Source: Guillardia theta CCMP2712 (taxonomy: Eukaryota; Cryptophyceae; Pyrenomonadales; Geminigeraceae). Taken from it: a stretch of DNA of 32,558 nucleotides. The notes below the pieces were generated by a model. The model saw nothing but the letters and a program-made list of their open reading frames with translations, was not told where the DNA came from and ran no database searches. The stretch covers positions 1,595 to 34,152 of the forward strand of contig NW_005434591.1 of NCBI RefSeq assembly GCF_000315625.1, read 5' to 3'. A program made the position numbers and the translations under genes. Below are positions 22,801-32,159 of the stretch, in pieces; within the stretch, counting starts at the first letter, position 1; each line of letters opens with the position of its first letter.

Positions 22801-23767
22801 GAGTCTTCTACCTCACTGACAGCATCGAGCTTGCGGCCATGACGACGCCCGGCTTCTCTCTTGCCCCCAACGTCTACATGTCCACCTGGCAGAACCTCCC
22901 GGCTGAGAACCAAACGGTCGCACTCCTCCATCTCCTCGCCCTCACCTGCTCCTCCTTTGCTGTTCCTCCCTCTTGTGATGCCCCTGCAGGTCAAAGACCT
23001 TTCGGGTTTCCCGATGAACAATCCCAATGCCATCGAACAAGCACTGCAGGTCAGCATGGGGAGGAGGGGGAGAGGCAGGTTCTAATGAACTTGTTGAGCA
23101 GGGAGCGCATCTCTTCCTCGTCAACAAGAAAGCAGGGGCAGGACCAACTTCTCTCTACCTCGCAGGCAAGACCGTGGCGAACCAAGGCTTCCTCCTTGAG
23201 CTGCAGGTACTGTCTGCCCCTGCACCTCCTCGCTTCCTCCTCCTTTCGTCCCTTCACTCTTGTCATTCCTCGCTCCTTTTCTTCATCTCTGTCTACCCCC
23301 TACCTTGCTTTCGCTCATTCTCGTTTCGCTCAGATTCTTCCTACCGCGTGTCGCGTCACCATCAAGTAAGAGCTTGTCCTCCTCCTCCTCCTCCTCCTCC
23401 TCCTCCTCCTCTCTTCTCTGCCACCACATACTGCTCGTCTGTCGTCTCTCATCGCTCTCGTCGCGTGCAGGTCAAACGTCGCGGGGCTTGCGGGCATCAT
23501 TGCGGAGGCAGTGGAGAGCTGCTTGAGGAAAGCTCTCGTGAGTGTGCGGGAGGAGGAGGGAGGTGACGGCACTGAGAGAGTGGCAGGGGGGAGGAGGCGG
23601 GCAGGGAGTCGCGTTGCATGCCGCCACCATGCCTGCTATGGGAGGGATGGGCATGTCGATGCAGCAGGCGCCTCCTGCGGCAGCGTCGAAGCCTGTGCGG
23701 AGACACGAGAATTCCGTATCATCACTGACGTCAGTCGCAGGTGGACCTGCTGGCGGATCTGTTCTGA
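19878..23767 (+). CDS. AP-1/AP-2 beta-adaptin, 16 exons, about 951 residues
   Basis: Exons: 19878-20369, 20458-20598, 20648-20716, 20762-20815, 20866-21730, 21875-22066, 22129-22361, 22407-22475, 22516-22578, 22620-22916, 22990-23049, 23102-23206, 23334-23365, 23471-23537, 23605-23694 and 23741-23767. All phases agree. It is the large beta subunit of clathrin adaptor complexes and acts in cargo sorting at the Golgi/endosomes or plasma membrane. The trunk has typical HEAT-repeat blocks: [50 protein letters not shown] and [20 protein letters not shown]. The hinge has acidic/Leu motifs ([15 protein letters not shown]) that could bind clathrin. The ear follows ([24 protein letters not shown]). 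The C-terminus VDLLADLF is unusual. Length is close to animal beta-adaptin (about 940). AP-1 and AP-2 forms cannot be separated here. Confidence 0.92.
20370..20457 (+). repeat. TGTTG-rich repeat in beta-adaptin intron 1
   Basis: The first intron, 88 nt, is filled by (TGTTG)n-type repeats at 20378-20425. A read-through frame adds 37 codons before a stop. Confidence 0.75.
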
Positions 23768-23787
23768 TCGAAGTTTTACGCCCGAGC

Positions 23788-23793
23788 AATAAA
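23788..23793 (+). promoter_or_regulatory. Possible polyadenylation signal of beta-adaptin
   Basis: AATAAA 21 bp after the stop codon and 50 bp before the end of the convergent anoctamin ORF. Whether this organism uses AATAAA is not known from the window. Confidence 0.35.
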
Positions 23794-23842
23794 TTTTCTC
23801 ATCCTCTTCATCTGGTTGACTCGGTTCTGCTCGAGCTTCTCG

Positions 23843-26344
23843 TCATCCTCCTTCCTCCCTCACAAGCTCCGACCACTCGTCTACTTCATCCCATCCCTCC
23901 TCCGTCCTTCTCCTCTCACTCCGCCTGACCTCCAGCTCGTACGCCTGGTGGAAGACCTCAAAGTTGATCGCCTGCTGCTGCGAGTCGAAGACTGGTAGCA
24001 GCATCCCCATCATCAGCTGTTTGCTCTGCTGCTCGTTGGCCAGCGCTCGCATCCTGCAGGAAGGGTTTCTCAGCTCGACGGACCAGGCGACATGGAGGAG
24101 GAGAGCGAAGGAGACGAGAGCGGTCCAGGTAAGCCAGTGCTTGTTGCTGTCAGAGGGGTGGACAGCCCAGCGGTATTGTGGCAGGGAGCTGTTATAGCGG
24201 AGCACGCCATGGTCGAGGAAGCAGACGAACTGGACGGGGCAGGAGGGTTTGCCGAGGACGGTCTCGCTGACGCTTCGGTTGGACACGAAGATCAAGACGG
24301 TGGGAATGAGGAGGTTGGAGATGACGGTGACCGCGAGGAGAAAGGTGGCGAAGGAGCGGAGGCCCCGCGACCTCTTCGCGACAGGGCGTTGAGCCTTGTG
24401 GAGTAGGAAGCGAAGGTCCAGCTGAAACTTGACGGCGAGGATGAGGATGAGGACGGCGAGGCTGGCTGGTGCTGTCATGCCGAAGCACAAGACGATGGCG
24501 AGAGGGACGGCGAGAAAGTGATAGCCCAGCTCGACCCCAGCAAACTTGGGAAGCTGAACCTCCTCGTCCGCCTGCCCTCGACTCGACATGACGATGTTGC
24601 GGCGCTGGCGGGGGCCGGAGGGCTGAGGCGGGCCCTGCTTGCCCCTCCTCTTCCTCATGAGCGCGAAGAGATCGTCGGAAGCCAACAGCTGGGAGAGGTT
24701 CAGCCGCCTCGCCCTCCTCCCCACCGCCTGCAGCAGCTCCAGCACCACGACCTGCGAGAAGAGGAGGGCCCACACGTTCAGCTGCAGGTCTAGCAGGCAG
24801 TCGTTCCTCCAGCACCGCGCGGGCCAGCTGAAGTCTCGCGGGTCACCGAAGGTCGTGGTGAGAGCGACGTAGAGGAGGCAGAGAGAGGCGTTGATGGACC
24901 GGAGGTAGAACGCCTTCATCTCTTGCAGGTGCGTCCTTGCCGACTTCACTTGGAAGCACGCGTCGTATCGCTTCAGATGCTCCAGCAGCCTCCGCCCCAG
25001 CTCCTCGAAGAGCAGCACTCTCCCTCCCTCCACCAGCGCGAACACAACCGCCGAGCTGGAGGAGAGCTGCGGCACGTATGCGTCACGCGCGATGCGGATC
25101 AGGATGCAGCAGATGCAGGCGACCCAGAGGAAGAGGGAGATGACGGCGAACTCGGACATGGCCGTCAGCCACCGCACGTACCGCAGCCGATCGATGCTCT
25201 TCTCCGCAAACTGACTGGAGGGGCTGAGGAGGATGGAGCTGAGGTCCAGGAGGCGCGAGACGTCCACGTCCTTGAACAAGTCTACATCCTCCTCTGTGTA
25301 GTCCTTCACCGCCCACTCCGTTCGCAGCTCGAACTCCCGGCGACTCCACGAGAGCGTATAGGCCGCCAGCTGCGTGTGGAAGGCGACGGCGAAGATTGCC
25401 TGCAGCCAGTAGAGAGCGCGAGCTGCCTGCCCAGCTGAGTCTGTGGGCACCTGCTGGTTCCAGATGGCAAGCTGGAAGAGCTGGAGGAGGAGGCCCGAGA
25501 CGGCGAGGGGGGCCCAGTAGCGGACAAAGTGATAGAACCAGGCGAAGTAGAAGGCAAGGTCCTCCCCGAGGTAGTCGCGGACCATGGTGACTGAACGCGA
25601 CTTGTTCTCGAGTCTCCTGCTCAGAAACTCCAGCTGCAGCCTCTCCTTCATGTTCCGATCATGGAGGGGGATGAGGTCGACGAGGACGCTGTCAAACACG
25701 CGCGTGAGGGAGGGAGGGAGAGCGCTGGAAGAAGAGGAAGAAAGGGAGAGGAGGGGGAGAGGAGGGAGAGGAGGGGGAGAGGAGCGAAAGGAGGGAGGGA
25801 AAGAACGGGAGGAAGAGATGAGATACACGGCAGGAGGGAAGAAGGGCGCAGGAAGGATCAGGGGGAGAGGGAGGAGAGACAAGAGAGGAGGGAGGGAGGA
25901 GGGAATGGAGGAGGAAGAGAAGCAAGGAGGGCAGATAATTCACCCGTCATCTCTCAACTTCTCCAAGTCCAGGCAGGCTCCGTTGGTCTTATGCTCGGAC
26001 GTCATGATGTTGTAGATGAGCAGCTGGAGTTGGCTGCTGGTGAAGAAGCTCGAGCTGCCGAGGCTGCCGTAGAAAAGATGTCGCTTCTCGATGGTGAAGG
26101 GCGCGATCCCTCCGTCGTTGAGCAGCTCCTTCTGCATTCCTATCCTCTCTGCCTCCTGCTCCAACCTCTCGCAAGGGCATCGGACGTAGATGTGCATTTC
26201 CCTTCCGCTCTGGGACTTGCAGACGATGCAGATAAGGCCTGCTGCTCGGAGAAGGCGAATGAGTTTCGCTCTCGACTTATTGTCATCCTCCACGTCATGT
26301 GAAAGGATGAGACACCATTCGCAGTGCATCGAGTCCATCGCCAT
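23843..26344 (-). CDS. Anoctamin (TMEM16) family protein, two exons, about 748 residues
   Basis: Exons 26344-25944 and 25688-23843 flank a 255-nt purine-rich intron. Anoctamins are dimeric ion channels or lipid scramblases, often gated by Ca2+. Exon 1 has the cytosolic N-domain pattern (CERLEQEAERIGMQKEL, SSQLQLLIYNIM). Exon 2 begins VLVDLIPLHDRNMKERLQ and continues with the family signature YLGEDLAFYFAWFYHFVRYW at the first membrane helix. About eight to ten further hydrophobic helices follow. The helix 7-8 region reads VELGYHFLAVPL...VKFQLDLRFLLHKAQRP. By-eye alignment to TMEM16A leaves only the last Asp of the helix 7-8 Ca2+-binding acids. Polar insertions between helices are short. The family call is firm; channel or scramblase activity cannot be told. 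Confidence 0.85.
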
Positions 26345-27504
26345 CCTCGCTCCTCGCTCCTCGCTCCTCCTCCCCTCAGCTCTGCTCCCTTCACGCTCTC
26401 CGCTGATTTATTTCTTCGATTGGCACATTCGCTGCGAGGAATGCTTAGACACTCAGACGCTCGTACCCATCTCACCCCTCGTCCTCCTCATCATGACACA
26501 AGTCTTCTTGCTGCAGGCACATCTCCTGGTCTCCTTCGTTCTGACGATTCTTTCGACTTTCTTAATCTCATCATATCCTTGCGCACATCTTTCTGAAGAC
26601 CTTTCAAGTAAAGCTTCCCTCTATTCCATCGTCACTTCCTCCTCCTAGCGCTTCTTTCCCTTCCGCACTCCCTCTTCCTTTTTCTATTCCTGACTTCCCC
26701 CCCCCCCCCCTCCCCCCCCCCCCTCCCCCCCCGTCCGTCCTCTCCCTCTCCCCCCCGTCTCTCCTCCTGCTTCTCCTCCCTCCCCCTGTCCTTCACATCG
26801 CAACTCATTTCCGCATTTTTCTATTCCTGGCTTACCGAATGATGGCAGACCACTTGGAGAAATACACCGGTCCTTTTCTCTGTGTTGACGGGGGTTCACG
26901 AAGAGGGGGTTGTTGCCCATGGGTTCGTGGGTGGACCGGAGAGCAGATTGAGTCGGGGTGGGTCCTGGTGAGTGGTGACTGTGAGTGGGTAGGGGTACAT
27001 GAACTTGTCATATCACCCTACAAAAATCCTTTTGTTTAAGCTGATATGCAGGGGTATGAATGTCAAGGGTAGGGTTATGAGTTTGATCGTCGGGTAGGTG
27101 GTCGTGATCTCGGTGGGTGGGCAGAGCTGGAGCTAGGAGCGCAGATTTCAAGGGGAGCGAAGGGAAGGGAGAGAGGAAGAGGAAGGGGAAGCGAAGAGGA
27201 GGAGGAGCAGGATGGGGAGAGACCAGAGACGAGATGTCATGATGGGGACGAGACGACGAGAAGCCTTTCGGTGAAAGACAAGTCAGTGGAGGAGAAGTAT
27301 TCCGACGAGCTAAGAAACCTTAGACAAGGTGAAATTGAACAGGATTGTTACCAAGAACGTGGCGGGGGTTCAAGACAGCAAGAGCAGAAACAGACAAGCT
27401 GACAGAACGAAAGTTACACGCCGTGTCTTGTTTGATTGGATAGTCGCTCGGAAGAAGAAGCCAGCTTCGTTGCTCTTCGCTAGAGCCTTGGACAACAAGG
27501 AGCG
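26345..27504. other. Intergenic region between divergent anoctamin and MORC-like genes
   Basis: No gene is supported. It has an almost pure poly-C tract (26697-26732) and two near copies of TTTCTATTCCTG(A/G)CTT at about 26680 and 26818. The right half is a G-rich, purine-biased area (27120-27230). Promoters of both neighbours must lie here. Confidence 0.55.
26697..26732. repeat. Poly-C tract
   Basis: About 36 bases of C broken by two T. The complementary strand is a strong G-quadruplex candidate. Confidence 0.9.
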
Positions 27505-30500
27505 ATGAACGACGAGGAGCTTCTGTCGCACATCTACAGGAACGAGGCTCTGACAGCACGAGGGTTCGATGGTTATCGTCAGAAACACGATCAGTTCAAG
27601 CTGGGAGCCATCGCTGAGCTCATCGACAACGCCATGGAAGCTCAGTCGACAAAGGTGATGCTCAACATCGACGAAGCGACCGGAATCCTCGAAGTGCTCG
27701 ATGACGGAGTAGGAGTGCCGCGCAAGGTGGTCAAGACGATGGTCATCGCCGGGAGAGGAAACAAGAAATCCAAGAACAACTACGGGGTTGGCTTCAAGTG
27801 CGGTAGCTTGGGGATAGGCAACGACGTCCTTGTGCTCTCCAAGACGGTCGAGTGTAACTGCGGAGTTTACTTCAAGGTCATCCAGGGGGAGGACGTGAAG
27901 TGCACGTGCGCGAAGGGCGAGCGAAGGCACGTGCGAAGCCTCATCTACCTCACCGCAGGCTCGCGCCTGGAGGGGGACGACGATTCGCTGCAGATCCCGA
28001 TGATCTTCTGGCGGGGGGACGGCAAAGCTCTGGTGACGTTGGAGGATCTGAAGGAGATGCCGGAGCAGGAGGAGAGGGGGATCTCAGACGCGGGAGTCAG
28101 TCACCTGATCAAGTTCGTCTGCACGCACTTCCACCTCCATACCCTCAAGGCCATTCAAACGAGTTTCGATCGCATCAAAGGCAAAACCGGCACCCTCGTC
28201 CTCATCGCTCACCTCAACGACAACGAGCTGGCGCAGCAGGTAGAGCTCGACAAGCCTCGCAGCGACATCATCGCCAAGCAAGGGGACGCGAACCTCGTTC
28301 GCGAGGACCGGAAGCCGCCCTTCAACGTGGGAACGGACGTGCCTCAAGACTATTCGCTGCGCTCCTACTGCGAGATGCTGTACGCGCGTAGCCCGCTCAT
28401 GAAGATGCAGATCTACATCGCAGAGAAGATCGTCGAGTTGAGGTGTGTGGAGGACATGTGTGAGCCCCGGGAGATGGTGAGTTACGTCGAGGCCCTCGAG
28501 GTGAAGGGTGAGACCCACAAGCTGGAGGTTAAGCTTGGGTTCTCACCCGATGCTTGTACTCGTGGTGTCTGCGGGTTCTTCGTCTACTTTGACAAGGGAC
28601 ACCAGCTTCCTCCCCGCCTCATCTCTGCGTATCATCGAGTCGGGTTGATGACGAACAGAGCTGGGAAGGTGAACGGGATGGTGGGAGAAGTGATCCTGTC
28701 GCACAAGGCGGTGAAGGTGGATCAAGGGAAGCAGCGCTTTGAGTACTCAGCGACGCTGAAAGCCGTGGACTCGATTCTCAACTCCTGCTGCGATCTCTAC
28801 GAGGAAGCGTATCAGCTTCTGCGGGACCAGCACGATGCCTTGATGCGGGACCTGGAGGAGAGGGCGTTCTCGCAGGGAAGGATCGTATGGGCCCAGTACA
28901 CCAACCAGGGCCCCTTCCGCCACTGGCCGGGTATCGTGCTCAACCGCTACGACCGTGAGGTGATGCGCTACATGCCGAGTGAGCTCTTTCAGCCCTCCAA
29001 CCCCAACGCCTTCCCCCGCGGCCCCCACCCTTCTCACCTCCTCGTCGAGTGCCTCGAGACCCGCGAGAAGATGTGGTGCAAGGTGTCGGATCTGGAGCCC
29101 TTCGACAGCGACAAGGGGGAGAAGATGGAGAAGGAAGCAGTCAAGAGCGTTGAGAGCGACTTGAAGGAGAGCCTGAAGGCAGCGATCAAGCAGGCGAAGA
29201 AGGTGCTGGAGGAGTACGACGATGTGATTGAGTGTAGTATCCGCTGCCATCTGTGCACCGCATGGCGAACATTCAGAGGATCGCGAGCCGATGCAGAGGA
29301 GAATGACTGGGAGTGCAGCATGGGCTACATCGTTGACGGAGAGACAAGATTCGACTGCGATCTGCCTTCGACGAACAAGCCGCGTGGGCAGTCGCACGGG
29401 CTGTTAAAGGACAGACCGGACAAGAAGCCGGTGAAGGCCGAGACGACGATCGTCAAGTCAGAGAGCGTGGCAGTGAAGGTGGAGAGAAGCAACGGGGATG
29501 AGAGGAAGGAGAGCTTGTTGAGGCGAATGCCTGCCAAAGAGTTCCTCTCGCTTCACTCCTCCCTCGTCCACAAGTGGGAGAGCGTGAGCAACGTCTCGGT
29601 GATGCAGGACGGGAGGGTCAGAACGTTGTCAGGCGTCTGGCGGAAGAACCCTGTGAAGATCAAGGAGTACAAACATGACAACTTCGACGAGTTTCTCAAA
29701 AACTTTCAGGTCATGAACACCTCTCTCTCTCACCGCAACATCATCAGCTCCCTCGGCGTCCTCCACAACGACGTCGAGCAAACCTTCGGCCTGATGATCA
29801 GCAGTCTACCCAGCGTGAAGTTGAAGATCAGCAACTCCCAGCTCGACGCGTCTCTGACAGTCAGGCTGGACGTGATGGAGAGAGTGTGCATGGCGCTGGC
29901 TTATCTTCATCAGCATGACCTCTTCCTCTCCAACCTCTCCTGGGAGTCCGTCCTGCTGGGGACTGACAACCATCCCTTCATCTCAGACTTCTCTCCCATG
30001 CAAGAAGCCTCTGCCGTCCTCAACTTGCGCTGGGAGCAGCTTCCGACCAACAGTAGAGCTGTTAGGAAGGGAGGACAGGAACAGCCCGCAGACACGCTCT
30101 TGACCCGCAGGCTCCTGATGCTCGTCGACCTGGAGCACCTGGGAGCTTTCATGCACTGCGTGGGATACGGGAGGGAGCCGGACGTGAATCTGGACCTGCG
30201 GTTGGACTTGGACGAGGACGGAGAGTACGGGCCCTTGAAGAGGCACGACAAGCTGCTCGATTTGATCACAGATTGCCTCTACGTGGAGGAGGAGGAGGGG
30301 GAAGAGGGTTGGCCAAGGGGCGTGGAGGACGTGCTCAATGCGATCAGGTCCATCCATGAGGCGAAGACAGAGCAGGGGGGGCTGGAGGAGCTGCTGGAAG
30401 AGCTCCATGAACACAAGTCCTCCTCCGATCGCTCCTTCCTGTGCTACAAGGTGCTCGACGCGCAGGACCTGTACTTGCTACGGGATACTAGCATGAAGGA

Positions 30501-31770
30501 AGGGCTTTTCTCCTCCTGCTTCGGGTGCCAGTCGAAGCTCCCTCATGCCGTAGCTGCCTTCACCCAGGAGGCTGCGGAGCCGATCAAGTCAAGTGAGGTT
30601 CTGCTGGTAAGAGACTGGAAGCTTGCCATGTGGAAGGCGAGCAGCGTCGAGCGAGCCAACGGATTTCTTCCCCTCGTGCTCGTCGTCGACCTCCGGAAGC
30701 TCCGCACCAACAGCTCCTTCAGAGTCTGCGACGAGCGCGGGCAGCTGTTGAAGCCTAGCAAAGTGCTGCAGTCCAAAGAGAAGGTGCTGCTCTCGGTCAA
30801 GAGGAGCATGGTACCTCAGGCCATGGTGGACGTGTGGGACTGGAGGTCGAAGGCGTACAAGGAGTTTCACAAGGCGATGGAGGGGAGCAGGTCGAGACTC
30901 TCAGACTTCGACGGCTGGAGCTCGAGAGTCGACCTGGTGCTCAAGGACAAGACGAGCGGCAGGAGCACAGCTGGAAAGCTGCTGGAGGGTCTGGAGTCGG
31001 ACCCCTCCTGCGACCTCTTGAAGAAGCTTCAGGAGGTGATAGCGATCAGCGAGGGCAGGTGGAGGAAGGCCTTCCACCAGCTCAAGGCTGGCTGGACTTT
31101 CCTTCAGCTGGGCAGCAACCGGCTGCTGGTCGGAGAGTTTGACCAGAGGACGGTGAGGGCCGAGAGAGTCGCGTTTGCGATGAACCTGTTCGCTCGCGAT
31201 CACATCCAAATAGGTTTCAACGGGTCGGTCGAGCGAGACTCGAGCCTGTGCATCGTCTACCTTTGCTATCAGCACATGGGGGTGACGAGGGAAGGGGGCA
31301 GGGGCGCGTGGAAGAAGCTCCTGATCGCTCTCTCCGATATCTTCCTGCTTGAGTGCATCAGGAACCGCAAGTTGTTCATCCATCGGGACAAGTCGCCCCG
31401 AGGCCCCGAGGAGAACGTCTGGCTCGTCCTGATCCTCATCGTCATGATGCGGCTGTTCAAGTGCTCGCTCAAGGACGCCCAGGGGAGGTGGCGGGACAAG
31501 GCGGGAGAGGGGGAGGAGGAGGCTCTGCATCCTCTTCACCTCCTCATCCTCCAAGACATCGAGCAAGACTTGAAGTCCGGCAGTCTCACACTGCACAAGA
31601 ACGATCGTCGCTCCGCCTACCTCAAGGCCAAGGAACTGTCGCAGCCCCTGCTGCAGCCCTCGAAGCGACGAGCTCCTGCACCCGAGGAGAGTCGGAGCCC
31701 TCTCTCGGCTAAGAAGAGCAAGATGACTCACCCCGTCCCTGTGACGCAGCAGAGGGGGGAAAAAGACTGA
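27505..31770 (+). CDS. MORC-type GHKL ATPase fused to PWWP, CW zinc finger and pseudokinase-like domain
   Basis: A single uninterrupted ORF of 1421 residues. The GHKL ATPase has motif I around E38-D41-N42-A43, motif II DDGVG at 66-70, motif III GVGFKCGS at 94-101 and a GT pair at 229-230. An S5-like domain follows (RSYCEMLYARSPLMKMQIYI). Residues 458-535 form a PWWP domain (GRIVWAQY, RHWPGIVLNRY), a histone-methyl-lysine and DNA reader. Residues 577-620 are a CW-type zinc finger with C581, C584, C604 and C618 and Trp587/602. Residues about 690-830 align with a protein kinase: VKIK with K720, then YLHQHDLFLSNLSWESVLL and ISDFS. HRD is LSN and DFG is DFS, so it should be a pseudokinase. The last 550 residues are unrecognised; near the end are KRR and KKSKM basic clusters. 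A chromatin role is inferred. Confidence 0.85.
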   Translation: MNDEELLSHIYRNEALTARGFDGYRQKHDQFKLGAIAELIDNAMEAQSTKVMLNIDEATGILEVLDDGVGVPRKVVKTMVIAGRGNKKSKNNYGVGFKCGSLGIGNDVLVLSKTVECNCGVYFKVIQGEDVKCTCAKGERRHVRSLIYLTAGSRLEGDDDSLQIPMIFWRGDGKALVTLEDLKEMPEQEERGISDAGVSHLIKFVCTHFHLHTLKAIQTSFDRIKGKTGTLVLIAHLNDNELAQQVELDKPRSDIIAKQGDANLVREDRKPPFNVGTDVPQDYSLRSYCEMLYARSPLMKMQIYIAEKIVELRCVEDMCEPREMVSYVEALEVKGETHKLEVKLGFSPDACTRGVCGFFVYFDKGHQLPPRLISAYHRVGLMTNRAGKVNGMVGEVILSHKAVKVDQGKQRFEYSATLKAVDSILNSCCDLYEEAYQLLRDQHDALMRDLEERAFSQGRIVWAQYTNQGPFRHWPGIVLNRYDREVMRYMPSELFQPSNPNAFPRGPHPSHLLVECLETREKMWCKVSDLEPFDSDKGEKMEKEAVKSVESDLKESLKAAIKQAKKVLEEYDDVIECSIRCHLCTAWRTFRGSRADAEENDWECSMGYIVDGETRFDCDLPSTNKPRGQSHGLLKDRPDKKPVKAETTIVKSESVAVKVERSNGDERKESLLRRMPAKEFLSLHSSLVHKWESVSNVSVMQDGRVRTLSGVWRKNPVKIKEYKHDNFDEFLKNFQVMNTSLSHRNIISSLGVLHNDVEQTFGLMISSLPSVKLKISNSQLDASLTVRLDVMERVCMALAYLHQHDLFLSNLSWESVLLGTDNHPFISDFSPMQEASAVLNLRWEQLPTNSRAVRKGGQEQPADTLLTRRLLMLVDLEHLGAFMHCVGYGREPDVNLDLRLDLDEDGEYGPLKRHDKLLDLITDCLYVEEEEGEEGWPRGVEDVLNAIRSIHEAKTEQGGLEELLEELHEHKSSSDRSFLCYKVLDAQDLYLLRDTSMKEGLFSSCFGCQSKLPHAVAAFTQEAAEPIKSSEVLLVRDWKLAMWKASSVERANGFLPLVLVVDLRKLRTNSSFRVCDERGQLLKPSKVLQSKEKVLLSVKRSMVPQAMVDVWDWRSKAYKEFHKAMEGSRSRLSDFDGWSSRVDLVLKDKTSGRSTAGKLLEGLESDPSCDLLKKLQEVIAISEGRWRKAFHQLKAGWTFLQLGSNRLLVGEFDQRTVRAERVAFAMNLFARDHIQIGFNGSVERDSSLCIVYLCYQHMGVTREGGRGAWKKLLIALSDIFLLECIRNRKLFIHRDKSPRGPEENVWLVLILIVMMRLFKCSLKDAQGRWRDKAGEGEEEALHPLHLLILQDIEQDLKSGSLTLHKNDRRSAYLKAKELSQPLLQPSKRRAPAPEESRSPLSAKKSKMTHPVPVTQQRGEKD

Positions 31771-32159
31771 CAGCTACCTTGTTGCTGCAGGAGCGAGGAG
31801 GGAGAGGGGAGTAGCCCCTCGATTTGACTTGGTAACCTAAACATTTGATGAATGAATGAAAGCCGTGAGTGCATGAAGCTGCTCTAGTTGACATCTACGC
31901 GGCAAGAGAAGCACGTGATGGCTGGTGTGTTTATTGCGTGATTGTAAGGAAGGAGAGGAGGAGCTGAAGTACAAAAGAAGCGAAGGGAGGAGGAGAGATC
32001 GTCTCAGTGAGGGTCCGAGTCAAGGATATTCGATGCCGTCCTCCTGTTCCCGATCGATCCAAGGCCCGCTGCACCTTAGTCAGTTCCTCCTCCTCCTCCT
32101 CCTCCTCCCCATTGCAAGTCCCGCCCCTCTCCTCTCATCGTGTCATCGGCTCACTTGAG
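31771..32159. other. Intergenic stretch
   Basis: The MORC-like 3' UTR and the upstream region of the next gene, with a CTC run at 32086-32107. No other feature is seen. Confidence 0.5.

Noticed and set aside
23511-23928. Plus-strand ORFs past the beta-adaptin end
   Set aside because: They arise from not splicing out 23695-23740 and run over the AATAAA signal into the convergent anoctamin gene. The spliced frame ending VDLLADLF at 23767 fits better.
24092-25438. Several plus-strand ORFs of 90-170 codons
   Set aside because: All are antisense to the continuous anoctamin exon.
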